The notes beneath the pieces were generated by a model, which was not told the DNA's origin, made no database searches, and saw only the letters and a list, made by a program, of their open reading frames with translations. The translations under genes and the position numbers were made by a program. From assembly GCA_963682055.1 (NCBI GenBank), contig OY821749.1, positions 28,527,631 through 28,591,630 of the forward strand: a stretch of DNA of 64,000 bases. Direction: 5' to 3'. This stretch comes from Primula veris (Eukaryota; Streptophyta; Magnoliopsida; Ericales; Primulaceae). This document shows, piece after piece, positions 1 to 11,841 of this stretch (within the stretch, counting starts at the first letter, position 1; every line of letters starts with the position of its first letter).

Positions 1-883
1 TTGGTCCGTTTTTTATAACATTTTTTTTTTTTTTGAAATGGGATATGGGTAGGGATGACAATTGGGTGTGCTTATTCAAAATCCGACCCGACTCATATAT
101 AAAGTTGTATTTTTACATATTTGATCCGACCCGACTTATTTGATCCGTTTTTTATAACATTTTTTTTTTTTAAAAATAAATCTCATAAATGTCAAATTTT
201 GTAAGAGAATTTGTTAAAAACTCATATGGTAAAATAAAAAATCATTTGATTTAGAAATATAATATATAAATACTAATGTTATATTAAATAGTCTTTCATA
301 TTAATCTAGTGATTTAAATTTTGCAATTTTGGTTTTGATATTTTCATGTTTATTGAATTAATTTGGGCTCATTAATTTCGTCAATTTAAAACATTAATAT
401 ACGTAAAAATGTAATATAAATGTATATGATTGATATGGTTATTTGGTTTCTCGTAAATCATTCTATAAATAAAGAATTTATGAAAAATAAATCATCATAT
501 CAGTCATTTAAACGAGACTTCACGAGTCAAACAACGCTTTGCTCGTTTCGAAACATTAATGTTTTTTTTTTTACGTTTTGCAATATTGGACATAGACATA
601 GCCTTTTGCAAACAAAACACGATATTTTTGACAAAAATACTCGTTCATAGTCTTATGGCCTCAAAATGCACTTAAATCAAAATCCATTTTATCATCACGA
701 GTCATGTGGACTAAAAATGTGGTTAACCGAAACTCACATAAATGCGCCGAACAGTAAAGCAAAGACGGTAAAATTGGATCATATATATATTCATTCATGT
801 ATCATCCAGCCTTGTTTTCTCCATCTCCAACTTCTCATGTGAAGATAAGTTTTTTTTTATCGAAAACTCCATTTAAACGTGTT

Positions 884-938
884 GTTTTACTTCCAAAATT
901 GATTTTTTTTTAAAAAAAATCAATTTTGGAAGTAAAAC
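884..938. repeat. Perfect 55-bp inverted repeat
   Basis: The two arms, GTTTTACTTCCAAAATTGAT and its complement, meet in a central T-run/A-run with essentially no loop. It could form a cruciform, or be the core of a very small MITE. No target-site duplication was recognised. Confidence 0.7.
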
Positions 939-1889
939 ATCGCACTTATCTAAAAGTAAAAAGGCACAAAAAAGCATAGTCACTACTTACAATCTATCGG
1001 AGTTATCGATGTTAGGAAGGAACTCCTGAGTATCCCAATCAGCACCAACGACATCAAATTGGATCTGTCCAGATCTGTTTCTATTATCTAGACGACCTCG
1101 ATGAAGGGGAAAGAACACACAATAATAAATAACGTTTCTCCAATTCAGAACTTCTCGCTTTGACAAATTATCAAAATCTGCATTATAAAAATGTCAGGAT
1201 AAACGTGTTAGAATTAATAGAAAGAAAAGAGAATACACCTAATACAATCAGTTTTATTTATACTTTAAAATTACTTTTAGGTGAGTGTCAAACTCTCAAT
1301 GCTTAAAATAACTTATACAATGTTCCTAATGTGACAATAATACACTTAATGCAATACGAGAACACATGTCATCGCTTGTAATCTAGCTGCCTTTTAATAT
1401 TTACATCAACTATTTTATTCTGTTTCTACTTCCTAAACAAATAAGCTTATTGTTCTTAAGAACACACATGAATAGAATTTCAGAAACCTCAAATATTTGT
1501 AAATCAGCATACACCTCACCGAGTTTATAAAACCATCATAATGTAAAATGTATACCTTAAAAAAAAACTAAAATACAAAACATAAACCTGCTGAGATATC
1601 AACAATTTTGGCCAGTTTCAAGATAGAAGATGCTCAGACATATTGATATGGGTACTTGACTACTTATCTCTATCCTTTTGATTTTAAAACTTGTTTTAAT
1701 TTCATATCCTCTCTTTTATTTTAACTCTTTTGAATTAGATTTGAACTTGTTATCTCCATTGATTCTTGAATTATTCTGAACAAGAATTATCTATCCACGT
1801 CATAATTAGCTTATCTGACTTTAAATGTGTTAGTCTCACCAGTCTCCATAATTATCCAGTAAAGTAGAACCTAACAATTCCCTTCCCTT

Positions 1890-2830
1890 CCCCTCTTTTT
1901 TTTTTTTTAACAAACTTCAAAATTATATATCGATCCAAACATTCTTACCATGAGACAAACCCACACAGTAGTCTACTAATAGCAAAACATACTAATTACA
2001 TAGAACAATACAACAACCTATATAGCATCATTTTGGGAAGAAAAAACCATAAATCAAGAAACCAAATCCTAAAGCCTAAAACCAAAGAAATTGATTACAA
2101 AATCTCAGATTTTCTCCTTATACCCCCTATCCTCATCTCTCCCCTTATAACCACGATCAATGTGATCAAAAGCGATAGATTTATAATCAACTCCTCATAG
2201 TCCTAACACAGTGGAATCTGGCTATTGAAAAAAAGAGCAAAAGGTCTCCAAAATGCTATTAGGGGAAATAATGCAGTAATTCAAATATAACATGCAGTGA
2301 TCCAAGCAGCAAGCAATCTATTTTGATTTTGTCAGCAATCTCCTATTGGAAAAACCTTGTACTCTTTTTAGCAAAATTTGCATTAGCAGCTCATCTAGTA
2401 ATAATATAAATCTGAATCTAATATAAAGCTAGTTAGCATAACAAAGCACAACATTTCTCAGACCAATGTCTTCCTCGAAAAGTTGCATTTAGAACACAAA
2501 AAGTCTCAGAAATAAATCCTCATAAGCTTTAAAGATCTATTTATCATATGTATCAAGTACAAAAATAACCTGGTTTTTATCTAAGTTCAAGAGAAGTTTC
2601 TTTGGTCATACCCTTCTATGTCATAAAATAACTACTCCTCAAACAAGGGGTGCTTTTTTATCCAAAAAATATGCAGTATAGATATTCTTAGGTAATTTCA
2701 TAACCCTGAAAGTCATAAAATCCTTACCATTTGAACCTATTTTTGCCAAACCATCAACAAATTGATTTTGTTCTCTTAAAAGATGTTCAATGGTTAAACA
2801 AACATAATTCTCCCCCTTCTATTTACCGAG
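1890..2830 (-). mobile_element. LINE relic with RNase H domain
   Basis: On the minus strand, about 2810-2640 translates to an RNase H C-terminal segment containing HLLREQNQFVDGLAKIG, the arrangement seen in the RNase H domain of plant non-LTR retrotransposons. Lower coordinates are its 3' part and end in a T-run at about 1893-1907, which reads as a poly(A) tail on the minus strand. A related relic lies at about 58.8-60.3 kb; both share a segment around TTTCTCCTTATACCCC and GATCAATGTGATCAAAA. The reading frame is broken outside the quoted segment, so this is a fossil. The 5' border is uncertain. Confidence 0.5.
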
Positions 2831-3056
2831 TGTTGTAAGTTGTAACATTAATATTGGGAATTTTTCTTTGTTCTTATTTTTTCTTTTTTTCCCCAACTTG
2901 TTTTTTCCAACTTTTTTTTTCCTTTATTGATGATTGAAGTATGCTGAAATTTAGGAATAGTCTGCAGAATTACTTTAAGACTCGAATAGAATATTGAAAA
3001 TAACCATCTTTCATTTTGTTTCCGTTTTGCAGTGATGATGCCCGTCTACAACAATG

Positions 3057-3740
3057 GAAGGAATTGAGGCTGTGGTGCTTTCGTCAACTAACTAGCAAAT
3101 ATATTTGCTAGTTAGAGCTGATCACGTCCAATGTTTTGAGTCCTGAAATTTTACCTGCGCTGCGATGTAATAGAATAGTAAAAATTCTTTAGTTGCTAGT
3201 TGATTTTGTTACATTAATTGAAAACAATTGAAGGAATTGAGGCATGTGGTGCTAGAATGGTAGATAACCTATTAGGTTTTAGTGATTTGTTACTCAGTCT
3301 AACACACTTTCTATATTGGTATTCAACCTATACATTTCGTTCTAATTTGGTATCCAACCTAACAATTTTTCTAATTTGGTATCCAACATATACGTTTCGC
3401 TCTAATTTGGTACCCAACCTATACGTATACAGTCCAATTAAGGGACTCAATCTGTCTTCGATCATCAGTTTTTAACGCATAGGTTGGGTATCAAATTAGA
3501 AAAAGTGTTAGGTTGTGTACCAAACTAGAACGAAATGTATAAGTTGAATACTAATTTAGAAAGTGTGTTAGTCTGGGTAACAAATCACTAAAAATTAATC
3601 CGAGCAAATATATTTGCCAGTCAAATCGGATCACGTCTAATGTTTTGCGTCCTGAAGTTTTAGTTGCGCTGTAATAGAATAGTAAAAACTCTTTGTTTGC
3701 TAGTTGGTTTTCTTACACTAATTAAAAACCTTTTCGTGAC
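3057..3740. repeat. Tandem duplication, second copy carries a MITE
   Basis: Copy 1 (3057-3230) and copy 2 (from 3231) both start with GAAGGAATTGAGGC and share the block running from GCAAATATATTTGC through AATAGAATAGTAAAAA. In copy 2 the shared sequence is interrupted by the foldback element at 3275-3594. The order of events is therefore probably duplication, then MITE insertion. Confidence 0.65.
3275..3594. mobile_element. Foldback MITE with TTA flanks
   Basis: The element is almost entirely inverted repeat. The left arm (TTTTAGTGATTTGTTAC, then TCTAACACACTTTCTA) returns as its complement at the right end (GTAACAAATCACTAAAAA). TTA flanks both ends (3272-3274 and 3595-3597), consistent with a Tourist/Harbinger-type 3-bp target duplication. 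Inside each arm a unit of about 30 bp containing CTAATTTGGTAYCCAAC is repeated. A short open frame across it is an artefact. Confidence 0.65.
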
Positions 3741-4249
3741 CGTTTTAACAATGTCATTTTGGTTTGCATTAATTCCCTTTTGTACTTCTTTTATTTTGTA
3801 TAATATAAGATACGTAGAAGTAGATCTGTTTAAGAGATTAGTAACGACATCATTATTTAGGAAATGATATATTTTATTATATTTATATGGAATGAAAGAA
3901 GAATTGCCTATTAATAGTCCTAATAGTTAGATTTGGCATATCTAAGTTTGATTTTAAATTTTGGATTTGTCAAATTGTATCCAATATTAGAAGACTATAT
4001 ATTATCTGGGAATATTTTGCTTGATGCTTACAACTTTCAGTCTCATTTTTTACAAGAAGGTTAAATAGTTTCACAATTTTTTATATCGGTAGCTATAATT
4101 TTAAAACATAAACTAAATTTGAGTTGTAACTTGAAAGTTGTAATAATCAAACATTTCCAACTCTTCTAGATCGCTTAATTTCTGTTCTACATGTAGAGCA
4201 TCATCTAAGCCACTAATAAACAGACTACAAACTCTACTATAGCCGAGTT

Positions 4250-4331
4250 AACAAACCTAACAATTGCTCGCTTCAATTCCATCTCCATGTAACAAACCTA
4301 ATGATTGCTCGCTTCAATTCCATCTCCAAGT
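4250..4331. repeat. 41-bp tandem duplication
   Basis: Two adjacent 41-bp copies start with AACAAACCTAA and continue through GATTGCTCGCTTCAATTCC or a near-identical version. Only a few substitutions separate them. Confidence 0.75.
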
Positions 4332-4793
4332 AATGATATCATTGCTTAATAAGAATATAAATAGTCTTGATCGACATTAATTAAAATAAAGTAAATAAGT
4401 GTCTTCAATTTTAGTACTCCTTATGGCTGTTGCGGAACGTTTCACCGGAATATATTTTAGGGAAAAACATACTGTTTTTTCTACAGGGCTAGAAAGAAAA
4501 ACAACAGCGCAATGAGAATGATAAGAAAAACACACAAACCAAAGGAAAGAACAAACTTAAATGAAATGGCAGAAAGCCTATTCTCCGATTATTCTATTTC
4601 TTTGTAAAATGATTCCCCCATCTACCCACATGTTCTTAAAAAATGCAGCTACATAACTCTTGCCTCATGTATAGAATTAGCAACCACAACCAAGTACAGC
4701 AAAGGACTAATAATACACAACAGAGACAAAGAGAGAGCATATCAGAATGTACAAGGAGTTTTCTCATATCCTAAATTCACTCGAAAAACATTC

Positions 4794-7700
4794 TCATTTA
4801 TTGGCCAACCGACGCTTGTACCTTTTTAGTACAGATGCCAGATTCTCTTTCCCTTTTGGGAATGCCACGTCACCAGCTGCAGTACCCGACCGTCCTTTTC
4901 TGCAAGATATTGCGATTTCAACATCTTTTATAATTTCTAACAGATTGGCCGCACTTGTAGCTTTCCCTTTCGATTGCTTCACATGGGGTGGAGGTAAATT
5001 CCCGCTTGGGATAGGGGGAGGACTTGATTTTTGTTGATGTGTCACTGGAATTTGTAGGCAGAAGCACGGAGTTTTCGGGGTACGAGGCTTTGAATACGCT
5101 AAATCAATTACTCCCTGCCATATATAAATAAATTAGCATGCTTCGATGACAAGGTTCACAGGATAAGAAGAGAAAAGGATAATTCAGCAAGAAAACAGTT
5201 TACGATTATACTCGGTATAAACCTACTTATAGATATAAGCTAGTGAGGGTTATCGACATGAATTGAGCAGCTAGTGAAGAAAAGGCAGAATATGATGTGC
5301 GATTGGCCAAGAGCTGTTGAGTTACTTATGACCGCGGAGGGCATACATAATGTTAAATCATGAACGTCTACACGTTTAGAGTCGGGTAAAGCTGAGATAA
5401 GAATTAAACAACCATAACTACGATAAAAAGCACCTTCAAAATCCTATTATCCCCGTATGTTAAAATAAACGACCATCAAAGGATTTTGATTCCCAGTGTG
5501 ACTCTCTTTCTAAAGTATATATGGAAAAGGCTATTTAAGTGACATTCCCCATATAAGATATGATAAACACACTTTTAGACAACTTTCTCTTATGTTCTTT
5601 TCTTTATCAAAGTACACCAATTTGATAATGTGGATGATAGCACAAGCTCACCACTTGTCATATCATATGCGAATAAACAGAAAAAACAAGTGTTCTATAC
5701 CATATGGGTCTCTGGCAAGTAACAAAAAAGAAAACATATTTGGGTAAAAATTACCTGAAGACGATTGAGCACATAAGTATACTTCCCCCAAAGCTCGGGC
5801 CTACTTTCCATCAATGAGAGCTCAAGAACACGCCTTATGCACCAAACACCAAAGCTTATTATCAAATCCGCTCCCCATACACATTCTTCACCACAATGAG
5901 GAACAGTATTTTTATCAAGAGAATACTGAGATTCACCTGTATAAACCCCTTGGTTAATCTCCCTAGTTTCAGCTTCATACATGAATCTCTCTCTAGCAGA
6001 TACACGTTCTATAAGATCCTCATCGGCCCCATCGTTCTGTCTAAACAACCAATCAGATCCATCTAATTTCAAAAGCTTCATTATAACTTGTCTAAAAGAC
6101 CTTAATAAATCAGCTTCCAAATCCTCAACCGGTGAACTTTCCTTAAACCCAACCGGTTCAACCCCAGAGGTAACTGGTGCATTACCCCTGGTGCTAAACT
6201 GTTCAAAGGGCTGTTTTGTAAATAATGATCCCGTATCTGACATTAAACCAAACTGTGAGGAGTACTGAGATAAATCATTATAAGCTAAAGGAGACCTCGC
6301 ATTAGCTGGGGTGTTTGAGTATAGAGATGAGCCATAGTTACTAGGACTGTCCCACTGCGCGCCCTTACCAGATAGATACGACTCTTTAATAGAGAGAGAG
6401 ATTTTCGATATATCTGGCGAGCTATAGAATTTCTTTTCACTAACGGTATTGTTAAAATTCTCATTAAGTCCATAAGAGTAACCCTCGTTGAACAATGTTT
6501 TATTTTGCAAAGATATGTTTCGAGATACTGTAGGCCTTGTAAATCCAGGTGGCGCCATTGAACTCAACCCATTTTGCGGTTTTTTGTAACTTTGTGTGGT
6601 TAATGACTGGTTTAGTAGGGGATCAATTTTACCATTTAAGATATCGGAAGCTCTTTGCTTAGCCAGATCGCTAATATATTTTATCTGATAGCCATGTACA
6701 GTGGCCGGTTGATGGTCATTTCCAATATATGAAGATGGTATACGCAAACTCGAATAACGCCTCTCACTCGATTCAAAAGCATTTCCAATATAATTTTGCG
6801 TATATGCATCTGATAAACCTGTTTGTCCGGAAAGCGATAATGATGGCCCCCTTTGAACACCATAAGATGTATCTAACGAGTTGTACACACTAGAATTCAA
6901 GAGAGAGTTGTATCCACCCAATTCCACTGGATTGGCGCTAGCTTTTGCTGATATAGCAGGCTTTTGATCCCCTTTTGCCTCAACCCCGAGTAAGAAGTCA
7001 AGCTTTCTAGCCTTAGCTTCTTGTGTAGCCTGTCCATGGAAATCAAATAAGTGTCCCCAAAATTCGTCGAGAAATGAGGCTAATTGGCGTCGACCAGCTC
7101 GGCCCAGTCCAGCTAATCTTGAAAGACTACCAGCACCACTCCCACTCTCTTCGACTCTCAAACTAAGATTCTTATTACTCCCGTAATCTTTCTCATCTTT
7201 CAAATCACCCTCTATTTTCACAGTTTTTTCTACTGCATGTGTCGACCCTGAACACAAAGCACTGGTACCAACAGGCTCACAAACTGAGTTTTCATTACCA
7301 ATTGCCAAGGGAACAATAGCAGGTGTTTCTTGATCAATTCCAATCAATCTGAAACTGGTTTCTTGATTATTTGAGAATTGAGGCACATTATCAGAATCCA
7401 GGAGTGTTTCAGGTAGATTTACATCGGTATCTTTTGTTGAAGCAACTGGACAAACCTCAGAATGGTTAGCTAAGGATATTGGAGCTTCTTGTTTTTGCAT
7501 CAGTTCTAACCTATCATACATTTTTCTTTCGTTATAATCATTTTCTTGTTTTTCTGCATTTAACTCCGGTGTAGAATCATTTAAATCCCAACCCCACATC
7601 TGAGCATCTAATCTCAAAGTAGCAGATTTCAAAGGAGTAGCAGCAAGCCAAAGCATCAAAGAAAGAGCAACCAGAGCAGTGCTTACAAGGATAATATAAG

Positions 7701-10700
7701 ATACCGATATGCTATTCCCCATGTTCCATCTCAGATTATTTACCCATTCACTGTCCCCGAAAATCATTTCCACCAAAAATACCAACTTTAATCCCAACAT
7801 TCCGATTAAGGTGATCAAACACAGAAACTCCAATATTTGAGAAATCTTTTTCTCCCCCATTATTGATTTCGATGAGGCGATTCGAAAGAGGGGGATAACA
7901 GAAGGTGGCAATATAAGAGCAACTACAACTTGCATACATATTAAAAGCTGATACGTTCCTTCGGCCCCCAAATTATATATGCAATATAGAGCTGGGATTA
8001 TGGCTATTATTCTAATAGTAATATGATGGAGCCAACTAGGAATATCTAAGCCGAAGAATTCAACCAAGAGACATTGTCTACCAAGACTCCAAGCAAATGC
8101 AGTGATTTGGCTTGAAACCAACAAAGCAAGTAGAAAAACAAAGGATATGATGGAACTCCCGAAAAGCTGCATAAAAAAAAAACCATTATCTTCTGTCTAA
8201 TCAAAGAATTCTATCGAAAACGCAAGAGAAACTTTCCTCTCAAATCAGGGTTTGTTTGGTAGCAACTTTTTAGCAAACAAGCTGTATTTTGAATATGAGA
8301 AGAGATGCTAGTCTCATTCAGCTTAAAGCTTCTAGCTTTTTCAGGTTGTAATTCAAGAAAAGCTCAGGTCTTAAGCTGGTCAACCAAATGCAATTCGGCT
8401 TTTAAAAAAAAAGGGTAAAATATCTAAGCTTCACAGCGGCAACAAGTTACAAAAGTACCAAACTAGGTCGTGGTACAAAAAACCTAAGGGCTTGATTGTC
8501 TGGATTTTCTGAGGTAGAGAGAAAAGTCGGGTTCTTCCAGCAAATAAATGTTCTAGTTTGTTCAGGCCAAAACCAGAAAAGAGTCGGCTTGTTAATCAAC
8601 AAAATACGATTTAGTTAAGTGAAAAGAATGCAAAAAAAAATAAAATTAAAAGCTGCAGCCAAACTAGGCCTACAATGAATATTGAATACCCTTACATGCT
8701 GCATTTTAAAGGCAGTCCTAACATAGCATTAGTGTGCATTATGTAAGAAAATAGTTAATATGACAAACTTGATAATGAAGCTTCTAGAAAAATAAAACAT
8801 GGGATTGTTTGGCTGCAGCTTTTAAGCAGATACGCTTGATTTTCCGGATTTCAGAAAACATCTCGGTTAATCGAGCTTAAAGCTTCTAATCTGTTCAAGC
8901 CTAAGAACCGGAAAACTAAGATTTCAAGCTGGTTAGCCAAAAACAGTCATTTTTTTAGCAAACAAGCAGGGCTGGAAAGCTCCAACCAGACAATTCTAGA
9001 TGACAATGCTCAAGCATATAATAAGTTTAGATTAAATACACAAAAGCTAAAAATAACAAAATACAAAATAATATATCTTATTGAAAAATAAATCACAAAC
9101 CTGATCCATTAGTGACAGTGCATCTTGAAAAGTAAGCAAAGTAACACCGGTGGTGTAGAATGCATTTGCTGCGGCACTCATGAGAACATAATTTACAAGA
9201 AACATAGCACTGAATATGCACATAATAGCAGACAAATGGTCAAGCCACAAGAACCCTTTGGGAAAATTATGCAGTCCCACACCTTGCTGCAAATAAATTG
9301 AAAATCAAAGAAAAATATTTCAGTGAGTGTGCAAGAAATCAAACAAGGATAAGATTTAAATGCCAAGAGAACTAATTATTAGTTGTACTCAAAAGAGACA
9401 TTAGGCATATGTCACGTGTTCATAACATCTTAGATCTATTTTAGGCACTTTCCATTAGGAAGGAGATTTTTTCCTGCTCGATATTCAACTTAATTGCATG
9501 TGCTGCATTTGTCCGACAGATTCTAATTCAGAATAATTGAATACGTAAGTCGTATGGTAGTGCTGTTACTATAGCATTGCAGTTATACTCTTAGTTCTAT
9601 GATATCTTTCTTTTCCAATCCCTTGCAAAGCCTGTTACGGGCCCGCTAGGCTGACGCCCCTCCTCTTTTCAGTTATATAAAATCCCACTTATAAAACAAC
9701 TGAAGAAAACAAATACTGCCACAAAAATAGCTTTTCCAGGCAAATCCCAAATAGGTCCAGAGATAACCACCAAGTCGCTACCCAAAAATACTCAGGTTAC
9801 AACGAGGCTAATAAAAATAACCTTTCTTTTGAGCTGTCATTAAAGAGTAATCTTAAAACATCTTAGCTCAAATTTGTCGTTCAAAATTCAATGTACATAC
9901 AGAAAACCGCCAACTAAAGAAGGCGCTAATGACTAAACCGAAACCCTTTATATGTGTTCCTAATAATTTTTGGTATCTAATAAATTCTATAGCCAGAACA
10001 TTGAACATATTTACAGAATACCTTTTTAACTTTTGGAAACTATCAAAAAATTTCAAGACATTCATTTATTGATGAAGTCAAAGGTAGAAAGATACCTGAA
10101 CAATAGAAGAATGAAGATAGAAGTTATGAGGCATGATACTAGCACCGAGCAGACTCATTAAAGCAAATCCACTCTCACCGCTAAGCTTTGTCAACATTCC
10201 ACTTGTGGATATCGAATTCTCAGGTTGACTGAATAGCACCCCGAGGACAAATAAAATCAACACAAAGCTCGCCACGAATACGCAATAAAACCTCCACTTT
10301 CCATCGTTCTGATAAATAGACATTAATGTTGTTCAGAAAAAATATACTCCATTTTTTTCGATTACAAGGAGAGAGATAAATGTAAAGCAATAGTATTACC
10401 AGGAGGGCAGAAAAAACATGATGTAGGATAGCAACAATGGCAGCAAAAAGGAGACAGGTGCACAAGTCCACGCCAAACAAAAGATTGAACACGTGAGCGG
10501 TGCCCAAAATCTAGAAAAATATTTGCGATTAGGGGAGAGATAGTGAAGCAAAACGAAAATGCTACTGGTAACAAAAAATGAAATTGAAAATTAACCTGTG
10601 TAAGCTCCAAGGCCACCATTGAAAGCTCGGCAAAAAATCCCAAGAATATGCACGTGATCTGATCATATTCTTCGGAGCAAATCTACTCGAAAGCCAATGA

Positions 10701-11841
10701 CATAACAAAAAAATAAATGATTGGTCACTCATGTAAAGCATGCCAGTAAATTTGAAGCACCTAGTATTACACAATGAATGCTAACATTTGGCAATATATC
10801 AACTTGTTCTAATTGTTGGCAAATATACATCAATTCGTAGGCTCAAAGTACAAAATCACTTACACTTATGTATACAGATTGGTTAAACTCGATAAAAGAA
10901 AAGATTTAAACCGATTCCCACAGACAACGTTTTTAATTTTATTTTAAATTGGCCTATTAGCTCAGCTGGTTAGAGCGTTGTGCGAATAACGCAAAGGTCG
11001 CAGGTTCGAGACCTACATTGACCATATATTTAATTTAAATTCTCGTTTTAACTTCCAAAAAAAAAAAGATTTAAACAAGGAAGCTTTGTTTTACAGACTA
11101 GTCTGGTGAAACAATTGAAGAAGAGCACAGATCAAAAGTCGTCAGTGCAACATAAGCGCAATCAAAGATCCGTATATAGAGACAAATCCAAAATATATGG
11201 AGCAATTAATTTACAGCTAAGATACAGGTAAATTTTTAGCAGAGCAAATAGCAGATTTCCAGTAACTGAAGCTTCGTCTAATTCTAGTTAGTTAACAATA
11301 GAATTCCATAATAGTGCTAACCACAGATGCAATTTCGAAAGCAATCAAGACACCTAAGTAATACAATATCTGGTAACTCTAATACTCTATAAAGAAAATC
11401 CCATCTTGAGTAATGCTACACCCACAAAGAAAAACTACCAGAAAATCTTACCCACTGATTCGCGGGCATATGTGAACCAAAAGAATAAATAAAGGATTGG
11501 TCAACATACATATCCACGTCAGTGCGTAAGCTTTTTGGGTCAAAAATTTGGTCACAAAAATTATTTCATCATTTGTCTTGTTTAATTACCTGGGAAAGAT
11601 CTTTTCCAGTGACCACGGCAATTTGAGCAGAAAGGTACTGACATAAAATACCGGCAATATTAAAAAGAAACATAGGGAGTATTAAATCGCTTCCAAAACG
11701 GGCCCCACCATCTACGGCTGCCGCCCACTTTCCCGGGTCAATATATCCAACAGAAATAAGAAGCATAGGCACAACCGCAGGTAGTAGCCGCTGAACAAGA
11801 CTATGCTGATGACGGTTTTCGCTCAAAAATTGAGTATCCAT
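4794..11841 (-). CDS. EIN2: EIN2-like ethylene signalling protein
   Basis: Seven coding exons on the minus strand: 11841-11590, 10682-10596, 10510-10400, 10308-10096, 9286-9101, 8166-5755 and 5114-4794. All joins keep frame and give 1193 aa (Arabidopsis EIN2 is 1294). Residues 1 to about 465 form the NRAMP-like membrane domain, with [10 protein letters not shown] near the N-terminus and [13 protein letters not shown] in the middle. The rest is the cytosolic/nuclear CEND. It contains [15 protein letters not shown] near residue 630 (a region linked to CTR1 phosphorylation in Arabidopsis), ERRYSSLR and PATVHGYQ. It ends in [24 protein letters not shown] sequence and the nuclear localisation motif LKRYKRRL at 1183-1190. 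In ethylene signalling the ER-anchored protein is cleaved and the CEND acts in the nucleus and on EBF mRNAs. The start is the ATG at 11841; an upstream in-frame TTG is not a plausible start. The protein stops three residues after the nuclear localisation motif, shorter than in Arabidopsis. Confidence 0.95.
8248..8995. repeat. Three AGCTTTTAAGC-family repeats in EIN2 intron 5
   Basis: Blocks at about 8248-8400, 8488-8675 and 8802-8995 each begin or end with GTTTGGCTGCAGCTTTTAAG-like sequence or its complement (TTAAAAGCTGCAGCCAAACT). Each contains AGCTTAAAGCTTCTA-like sequence and ends near CCAACCAGACAATTC or a variant. They look like non-autonomous foldback elements of one family, with no coding capacity. 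Confidence 0.5.
10951..11024 (+). tRNA. tRNA-Ile(AAU)-like gene, degenerate, antisense in EIN2 intron
   Basis: The 74 bases fold as a tRNA with anticodon AAT (Ile). The A box TAGCTCAGCTGG (10958-10969) and B box GGTTCGAGACC (11003-11013) are both intact, and a TTTT run lies at 11046-11049. Defects against a canonical plant tRNA-Ile: the invariant T33 before the anticodon is G, the acceptor stem has C3-A70 and T5-T68 mismatches, and the T stem has one C-A mismatch. The anticodon stem pairs, with one G-T. It sits in the first coding intron of the EIN2-like gene on the opposite strand. It is probably a tRNA pseudogene or tRNA-derived relic, though its internal pol III promoter looks usable. Confidence 0.75.

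Larger units (their letters stand above)
1..4793. other. Gene-poor flank with repeats
   Basis: No convincing host coding sequence was found. The stretch holds a direct repeat at 1-170 (a motif with a T-rich run recurs about 138 bp apart, with GACCCGACC-type sequence between), a perfect palindrome at 884-938, an RNase H-bearing LINE relic around 1890-2830, a tandem duplication at about 3057-3740 that carries a foldback MITE, and a 41-bp tandem duplication at 4250-4331. The 3' end of the minus-strand EIN2-like transcript probably lies in the last few hundred bases before 4794. Confidence 0.6.

Noticed and set aside
3218..3475. 85-codon open frame with repeated peptide units
   Set aside because: It lies on the tandem units of the foldback MITE; the repeats are DNA-level.
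4747..5037. Plus-strand open frame over the last EIN2 exon
   Set aside because: Antisense shadow of a clearly conserved exon.
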